Shown here: one piece after another, positions 39,301 through 49,200 of the stretch
Position numbering within the stretch: position 1 is the first letter of the stretch
How the letters are laid out: each line of letters opens with the position of its first letter
Source of the DNA: Paracentrotus lividus
Lineage: Eukaryota > Echinodermata > Echinoidea > Camarodonta > Echinidae
Assembly: GCA_940671915.1 (NCBI GenBank)
Contig: CALNVZ010003426.1
Span: 21,257,733 to 21,321,732 of the forward strand
Direction: 5' to 3'
Length of the DNA stretch: 64,000 nt
Made by a program: the position numbers and the translations under genes
Notes under the pieces: model-generated
Database searches by the model: none
Told to the model about the DNA's origin: nothing
Seen by the model: the letters and a program-made list of their open reading frames with translations, nothing else

Positions 39301-42300
39301 AGGATGGCACCAGAACCTGTCAATGAGGAGACTCTTGTGAAGACAGAAATGGCACCTGTACAGTTCAGTGCCCCACCAGTGCAATATGAACAGAGACTGA
39401 AGGAGAAGGATGCAGAGATCTCTGATCTACGATCTCGGCTGCAATCTCAACATGTTGCTCCTCAGGATTCTGGAGATGTGGTGAAATCAAGTGATAATGA
39501 CATTGAGCTAGCAAATGTTAAGGAGCAATTAGAATCTCAGGGTCATGCTTTATTACAAATGGATGGACTTGTAAAAGACAGAAGCAATGAGCTTGAAAAT
39601 AGGAAATTAGAAATAGCCACTCTAAGGCAACAGATTGATAAACAAGACCAGGCCATCCTAGATCAGAACACAACACTTCAGAAGCAGAGCAGTGATCTGC
39701 AGCAGTTGCATCAAGACCTGAAGGCCAAGACCGAAGAGGCCCATTCGCTACGCCAACACACCCAGCAGATCTCCATTCGTTTACAGGCAGTGGAGCAGGA
39801 ACTGGCCAAAGCTCAACAGGAGATCATCAACCACCAGCATTTGGTGCACAACAAAGACGGTGAGCTTCGACAGCTGCAGGACCTGTTGAGCAGGATGAGC
39901 GCTGATGTGAGGGAGAAGGATTTTGAAATGACAGGTTTACAGGATAAGTGTAAGACTCTCACCAAGTTGGTGGATGAAAGAGAAACGGACGTTCAAGGAG
40001 AGGTCCGCAGGCTCCTTGGTGAAGCTGAAGCCATGCAGACCCAGGCACAGCGCTTCCAACAGGAGAGAGATCAAGCAATGCTGGCTTTAGAGAAATGTCA
40101 AAGAGACCTTCTATTATTACAGGAAGAGGTAAGAATATGAGTTGTAGTATTCGATCTTGATCTTTCCTTTTTGAAGACCATGCCAAAATTAAAAGGACTA
40201 TCGGTAATCACCGAAAATTCTCTTTACCAGTGAAAAGTTCATAGTATTATATTGAATGCTACCTTTTCTTCATTTTACCAAGCCAATTAGCACGGTAATA
40301 TCACAATTTTGTTACACTGAACATTCTGTTTGCATATGTTTAAAATATGTACCAAAAGAAGTGAATATTTAAAGTGCAATCTTTTATGTGTGCTATAATA
40401 ATGAGAATGAACTGCACATTCTTTAATGCCATTTCATTGGAAGGTATTTAATTTCACATGTTTATATAAAAATCATGTTGAAGCATTTGAAAATAAAGTC
40501 TTGATAGGATAATAGCTACAAGAAAATTTCTTGTCATCGAATTGTTTTTTATTTCAATTCAATTCAATTCAATTCAATAATGGTTTATTAATCATTAGAA
40601 CATTTTACAAGAAAGGCAGTAAAAACTGGAATAATCTTGTTTACATTATTGAACAAATACATAAGTATATACAGGTTAAAAATTAATTTCGATCGAAGTG
40701 ATATAAAACAAACATATTTAAAATAGCAAACTATCATAAAATGATTAAACATACCTAAAAAGCAATGGTGGAGAAAAGACTAGCTCTGAAAGTGTAAGTA
40801 GCTGAGATGAGACGAAGGTGAAAGGTGAAATTAACATTGATTCAGTAGGTTTACTAGAAAAGGTAAAGGGCTATTTTGAAAGCGTTTGGTTCTGAACTTA
40901 TATTGGTGAAATGTAGATGTGTGACGTAATGATATATCAACGTGTTTACGGGGTGGTAGCCAATTTTGGCACGTTGGGTTATTTCGCAGTGATTTGGCAA
41001 AACTTCTACACAAAGCTAGTCTTCTCTCCTCAAGGGTTAATAAATTGCACTGTTGACACGCATTTGGATATGAAGTATAAAGATGACCTAAAATAATTTT
41101 GCATACTCGTTTTTTAATTCTTTCAATATTACTGCTTTGCTCTATTGTCAACCCGCTGTGGAAAACAGGGGCACAATATTCCAAAATAGGTCTTATGTAC
41201 CCGATATATATTAAAACCAAATCTTTTACTGGTAAATGATATTTCTTAATTTTTCTTAACATATATATTTTCCTATTGCATCTTTTCACAAGTTGTTCGA
41301 TATGTAAATTCCATTTTAAATTAGATTGCACAATAACTCCAAGAATTTTTGCATTGTCAACATTGCATAATTTTGATCTATTTATAAAAAGATCCTCAGG
41401 TTGGGGAGGATTCTTCATGAACGTAACATGCAAGGTAAAACATTTTGAAGGGTTGAGAGTCATATTATTTAATGTAGACCAGTTTTCAATTGAGTCTAGT
41501 GTGGGTTGTAATTGCGATATTTCGTTTGATTTTCGGCATTGCAGTAAAGAAAGATCGTCAACATATTTGAAATATTTAATTGGTACATCATTACATAAAC
41601 CATTCACCATAATTAAAAATAGGATAGGACCAAGGCGTGTACCTTGGGGGACCCCGGCATGAATAATTTTAACATCAGATAATACGCCATTTAATTTAGT
41701 ACATTGTTTGCGACATTCTAAAAAACTTGCAATCCAATCAATAATCCAAGGTCTTATGTCCATGAGAATCATTTTTTAAATCAGGATATTGTGATCTAAT
41801 CGATCAAAGGCTTTTTTGAAATCAGTGCAAACAACTGTAGATATAGATTTATTATTTTCACCATTCTGGTAGAGGTTATGTAAAAGTCCAACTAAATAAT
41901 GTGCTGTTGACAATCCAGGTCTATTTCCAAACTGATGAGAGTCGATATACCTGTTTATATCTTCTAATTACCATTTTGCAATAAAGGATTCTGCTACTTT
42001 TGAAAAATATGAAGTTAAGGCAATTGGTCGTAAACTGTTGATGTTTGGAGGTTGACTTTTAGGAATGGGAGTAACTTGAGCTAAACGCCACTGAGTAGGT
42101 ACAATACCAAATCTAAATGATTGGTTGAGTATTTTTGTCAATGGTACACATAACTCACATGCAAATTCCCTTAAGATGCGAACAGGTATATCGTCATTAA
42201 TAGAAGCTTTGTGTAATTGTAATTAGGCATCAATGCGAGGAGGCAATGAGCAGAAACTAAGGAGTGAGCTGGATCGGTTACGAGATCATCTGATACAGAT

Positions 42301-43189
42301 GGAAGATACCTACACACAGGAGGCTCTACAGTCTGAAGAGAGAGAGAAGGAACTGAGGAATAGACTCAGTACGGCAGAGGAACATGCTCATAGTAGCTCT
42401 ACAGCTGTACAGAGTGCTAGGTGAGTTGTGGTGGTAGATGCTTATCCTCAATGTTTATACCTATGTGGAATCTGAAGATGCAGGAGCAATACACAATTCT
42501 CTTTTAAGATATTTGTATTGGTTTTAACATGCATAGGGTATGACTTTACACAGACCTTGTATTTCATGAGAGAATGAATGTTTTACATCTACATTTACAC
42601 CTACATGTATGCCAGATTTGGACTGGTATTTATTTTTTTATTTTTTTTACAGAGATACTATTATTGTCCTCTGCTAATGACCTTTGTTGGTAGTTGAAAT
42701 AATAAAGGATAGATTATACTGCCCTTGGTCTTTGGAGCCCATACATCGTTGCCTTCCCACAAAAAGGTACTTAACGTATACTCGTTGTCAGTGTGCTAAG
42801 TACCTTCTTGCGGGAAGGTGATGATACATTCTTTCTTGATGACATGAAATGTATTCTCTATCAAGTACCTTTTTTTAATTGATATATTTTGAAGGAAAGT
42901 AGGTATTTTAAAGGTTGGGTTACAACAAGCACATTATCTTTTTTCTCCAACAGTAAGGAGGCAAGTGTTCAGATAGAGAGTCTTCGGGATCAGCTGAATG
43001 CGATGACGGAACAGAAAGATCATGCTCTGATGCAGATGGCTATGGTCCAGTCTGAATCAGAAGAATACATCCTGTCACTAAACAACCTCCAGATGGTTCT
43101 GGAACAATTCCAACAAGGTAAGGGGGAAGATGTGGTGGTGGTGGTGGTGGTGGTGGTGGTGATGGTGGTGGTGGTGGTGGTGTTGATGG

Positions 43190-43233
<44 letters not shown>

Positions 43234-46200
43234 GTAGTGGTTGTGGTGATAATGATGATTGTGATTGTGGTGATGGTGGTGATGATGGTGGTGGTGATGA
43301 TGATGATGATGATGATGATGATGGCGGTGATGATGATGATGATGAGGATGATGTTGGTGGGGATGATTAGTGTGGTAATGGTGGGGGTGGTGGTGGTGGA
43401 GATGATTATGATGATGATGGTGGTGGTGATGGAGGTGGAGGTAGTGGTGATGATGATGATGATGAGGATGGTGGTGGTGATGATGAGGATGGTGGTGGTG
43501 GTGGTGATGATGAGGATGACAAGTGGTTGTAATATTTGCAATAATGTTGTTGGTGGTTATGCTCATGAAGGTGATAGTTTTGATCATGGTTGTCTTAATC
43601 ATTGTTATGGTGAGGACGATAATGATGATATTATATGGTGACTCATACCATATTTTTGCTGTAAAATGTGCATACAGCGTGATGATATTTTCTGTTTGAT
43701 CACTTGCTTAAATATCAATATTTCATTTTCTGTAGAAAAAGAAGCCTCTATAGCAGCTGAAGTAGAAGTGTATCAACTGAAGGCCAGAGAGAAGGAGCGT
43801 ATTGCTGCAGATCTACTTAAACAGAATGTTGAGCTACAGGTGGGTTATGTCATAGTTCTAGTTCATTAATTTTACCCCCCAAAAAAATACATTTAAAAGC
43901 AACTCAATAAATAAAACACCAAGTCCAAGATACACAATCCTGTATAGTGTTGTGTTTAGCTTATGGATTTAATAAGTATGACTCTTTGAGCAGCAAGATA
44001 TTAAACACCGTGCTATTTAGGTTAAAATCTGATATGAGTTTGCAGTAAGGTTACCCAACAAAGAAAATAAGAAGTCTATCTGTAGAAAATGATTGAAATT
44101 TGTGTTAAATTGCGAATGGTTAATAACATCTTTTCATCTTTATGTTAGAAGTTATACCTATTATGATTTTTCAATGCATTAAGGACCCTTTATTTTTCAA
44201 TGTATAATGTCTGTAATGAATGTTAAAAAACAACCCTGCTACAAACTATTTCTCACTCAATCCTACTTTCTCCAAATGATTCTTGCAGGAGAGAGTTGCA
44301 TCAGTTCAAGATGCCTTAGACGTAGCATCCCGCTTGAGTGAACAACTGGACAAGAGAGAAGAGGCAATGGAGAGACTCAGAACAGATAGTAAGACTATAC
44401 ACATTTTTTTTTTTTTTTAATGCTTTGTTCTCGCCACTCTAAAGAGACAAGTGTGTGTGGTATTATAGTATGATCATTGTCCTTTTATGTAAGAGATACG
44501 ATCAATTTTACAATTTATATCAATCATAAGTCTATGGTAAACTGTGTATTGAAAGAACATCGATTGTAAGATTGATCGTACATCTCTTTTATGTTACAGG
44601 GCACAGATACATGACTGTGCTGTAAAACATAAGACAACATTAACCTGTTGGAGACGAGCTGATGTGGCTATAACACACATTTCCCATAGACTTCAGCCCG
44701 AATATATTCGGGCTCAGTCCCCAACGGGTTAAGCACTGTTTTGGTCACAGCAGATTTTGCTTTTTATGTTCATATAAAATCAATATACCCAATATTTACG
44801 AGCACCCAGGATTTAGCACAAGATTCAATTCAATTCAATTCAATTCGGTTTTATTTGGTAAAAATCCAACGCAAAGCGTTACTCCATGGACTAATGATGC
44901 AATGCTTTACAAAACAATAGTTGAGCATACAATATAAAAATAAACATATAAAATAATTCATGAAAATATTACTGAGAACTGGATGAGAATATTTCCAAAA
45001 GTAAATTAAGCAAATTTTCGCATAATATTAATTACATGATATTTTGATTAAGACAAAATCATTAAGATTTCATTGTGTAATAACTTATGGGTACAAAATT
45101 GCATACATTGGAGTTATGTAGAGATTTGAGATTATTTAATGTTATACAGTCAAAGGTAAACTTTTTTTTAAATGTGGAACCCAGGATATAATAATTTGAA
45201 TTGTATAGTATGAACCAGAGTCATACAAAATATTGTTCAATGTAAGCAGGATAGCAAAGTGAATATGAATTTATGATAAGAAAATAATTATGTCTCAGCA
45301 AAGAAGATTATAAATAATTATGTCTTAGCACAATATTTATCACAGCAGGATGAGAGGATAATCCCCCTAATCTTTATTGTCTTGATTGGGAGGAAGACTT
45401 CATTAAACACACACTCCTGACAGACAAAGGACTACAGATATCAATTGAAAAGATCCCTTATCTTTAATAGATCTTACAACTCAATATACTGGGTGACCCA
45501 GGAAAAAGGAAACCCAAGTTTGATCATCAATAATTTCAAAAATATTACCATGGTGATTATAAAATTTATACCACTGGAAAGTGCAACTCATTACCATTTT
45601 AATGATACCTCGCTCAGCTCACCAATTTCACGCATCACTAAACCTTATTGTTTTGAAAATGTCTTGCAAAATTGTGAGTGGTTCACTTTCACGCTCATTG
45701 AGATGGGTTGTTGCAATGTGCCTAAAAAGGGAACCCAACTTTCATCATCAATCGTTTAAAAAACATGACAGTGGTGATTATGAAGTTTATATCACTGGAA
45801 AGTGCCACTCATTATCATTGTATTGATATCTCTTTCAGCTCACCAATGTCACGCATCACTGAACCCCATTGTTCTGAAAATATCTTGCAAAATTGTAATT
45901 GATGCACTGTCATGCTTCTTACATTCTCCACGGAGAACTAAAGGTTCTCTGGGTTGTTGTGAGCAGTAACATGATGAAATTACCTGGATGGTAAGATTAA
46001 CAGACTAAATAAGTAGACATTTCCAACCCATTTATCAAACTCATTTATTTAAAGTCACTGGAATGCTTTACTTAGATTTGTTAGGAACCTTTAAAGCAAA
46101 TCATCTCAAGGAACATGAAAGAGAACCTATCACAATTTTGCGAGACAATTTTCAAAACAATGGGGTTCAGTGATGCATGATATTGGTGAGCTGAGAGAGG

Positions 46201-49200
46201 TATCATTAGAATGGTAATGAGTTGTACTGTCCAGTGATATTAACTTCTTAATTACCACTGAAATATTTTTTAAGTTATTGATGATCAAAGTTGGGTTTCC
46301 TTTCCAGGCACATTCACACAAACCGTCTCAAGGTGCATGAAAGTGAACCATGCACAATTTTACAAGACTTTTTCAGAACAATGGGGTTCAGCGAAGCATG
46401 ATATGGGTGAGGTGAGAGAGGTATCATTAGAATGGTAATGTGTTGCACTTTACAGTGATATAAATTTCATAATCACCATTGGAATATTTTTGAAATTATT
46501 GTTGATCAAAGTTGGGTTTCCTTTTTTCGGAAACACCCAGTACAGGTCTCTCTCTTTTGTTTTCTCCATCCTGAACTTACACCAAGCACATGTACATTCA
46601 ACCAAATCTTGGCCATTCAGGGCTGTTTGTTTGTTCAATAGTCAGTCTAATGTAGGGCAACATATATTTGGAGAGAGAGAGAGAGAGAGAGAGAAAGAAA
46701 GACAGACACACAGACAGGATAGTTAGATGGGAGGATTGAGTCCAACACATGAAATGAAGGTAGTTTTGTCATATGTGATGCATCACATCGAAATCAGACA
46801 CAAGTCGCCAAGCAAATTCAGCACTTTGTTGAGGCAATCGGCAAAATAATAAAAATTGCCTTATTTGGGGGGAAATATTTTTTTGATTTTCTGAATTTTC
46901 AATGTTTCTTGTATGCTCAGTAAAAAAATTGAGTAGAAATGATTAAGGGAACGCTTTTAAAAATGGATTGTTTTGTTGTAATCTTTGACTCTTTTCTGGC
47001 GACTTGTGTCTGATTTTGATATGATGAGTCACATATAGAGTGGAAATGTCAATTTCTCTTTTAAATTTCAAATTTTCATCATTATGTGTTTTGTTGCTCA
47101 TTCCAGTGCACAAGAAGGATGAGATATTGGAAGAGTTTCAGAGAAGATTTGAAGAGGTTTCCAGTAGCAGTGAAACAAAGGTTGACAAGTAAGTCGGGAT
47201 GATTCCTATACCAACTCAAATAGGTACTGTATTCGTGCAAATATTCGCGGTACATTAACTTTCGCGAATTTTGTGCAAAGAGCGGCAAGCGCAAATTTAA
47301 AAACCCGCAAATATATGGCATGATTTCCTATGCATGTATTGAATGGGTTGCTTTGGGAGCTTACAAACATGCAGCGTGAATCTAAGAACCTATGAATATG
47401 TTTTGAGGCCGCTCAGCATGAAAAATTAATCGCGTGAAAATAACAGCGAATACAGTATATGAAGTGTAACTGTGCAAAAATAGTGATTGGTATCTTCCAA
47501 ACGAGAACAAATGACATATCCTTTTTTTCTAAGTGAATTCCCACCTAAAATATATGTTCTTGCCTAAAATTTTCTAAATACAAAAAAAAAAAAAAAAAAA
47601 ATCTATTACAAATGCCCCTAAAAAATAAAAAAAGGTTTAAGCTACCTGGCCAAAACTATGTTTCTCAATTAATTTCCCTCAGAAAAATGTACTTGCCTAA
47701 AAATTTTAACATTAAAAATTTGCTTTGATCGTCAGTCCCTCTAAATCTTGTAAGATAGTAGAAATTTGGCAATTTCGCACAATTAATAGAAAGATCTGAC
47801 ATCTTTACTTGATTTTGATTTGCTGAGAAGCATTGTTACAATAATAACTGTCAGATAAAACAGGACTTGTTAATATCTGATAAGTCCTTTCACGAAACGC
47901 ATTTCAACTTCAGAATGTGACAGTTTGACACATCTCTTACTGATTGATATCTTTTATCTTGTAGGCCTCTTGTAAAGAACCTGTTCATGAATTACTTGTT
48001 AGCACCCCCAGCCAAGAAACAAGAGATGATCAAAGTGATTAGCAATGTCCTCAACTTCTCACAAGAAGATTTACACAGGGTAAGTGTTCCAATGATGAAA
48101 GTGATGATGATGATTATAATGGTGCCGATGATTATCATGATTATTGTGATGATAATGATGATGATGATTGTGAAAATAACGTTGATTGCCATGATGATGA
48201 TGATGATGAATATGGTGATGACGATGATAATGATGATGATGAAGATGACAGTGATGATGATGATGACGTTGTTGATGATGATGATAATGATAATGAAGAT
48301 GATGATGATGGTCATAATGATGATTTTGGTGATGATGATGGGGATAATGATGATGGTAGTGGCGAAAGATGGTGGTTATGATGATGATAGATCAGCCTGA
48401 CATCCAAGAAAGAGAATGGCCCATATTCTGAATTTTTACGAGTTGCAAGTTCGTGCAAAGCTTTTGTGCGATTCTTTTGTGTTATGCATCAGTCAACATC
48501 AGACAAAAGGACCGCTCAATAGCTTTGCACGTTTTTCAACTCATACCAAATCGGTTTTCGGTCCAGAATAAGGGCCTTAATGTTCAAATTGATTAGTAAT
48601 GATCAAAACTTGTCACACACATCTACTGATGGGTGCTTTGATTGAAATGGATGGTGACGAATAAAATGGTGGTGGTGGCAACCCATTGGTGGTTAAGATG
48701 TTGGATATGTCAAAGACCAAGTTGTAAATGTCATGTTGCTGATGACTTTTGTTTCAACTGCAACAGAGTTTGGTGTTTTTATTGATACATATTTTTAATT
48801 ACTTCAGGTTGGTCTTGGTTCTGGTGGAGGTGGATGGTTAAGTGGATTCTTCCGACGTTCCCCTCACCCTACTCCTCCTGCCACACCTACTAAAGCTAAT
48901 ACAGTAAGTATTAAACTTTGATGAACAGCATATATTCTAGCTCTTTTTTCAGATATTTTGTTTTCCATTTCTCTCTCGATAATAGGAAAAGTAGAATCTA
49001 TAATTTACAATTAACATAACTAATATGTGTTAATGGATACCCAATTTGCAAAAGTGCTACATATTAGGCCACTAAGCTAGGACCGGGGTCATGTGTTTAA
49101 TAGCTTGAGCATTTACAATGTGATCGACCTGAACACCATACAAGAAGCCGACATTTTTATTTATAATTATATATACCTATTGGTTAAAATATATGGACAG

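Noticed and set aside
43020-43641. Long ORFs on both strands (poly-Val/Met, poly-His, poly-Ile/Thr)
   Set aside because: They are translations of the GTG/GAT microsatellite in a TRIP11 intron.
47987-48400. 137-codon frame after the GRAB exon
   Set aside because: Only the first part is exon; the rest is a GAT array beyond the 5' splice site.
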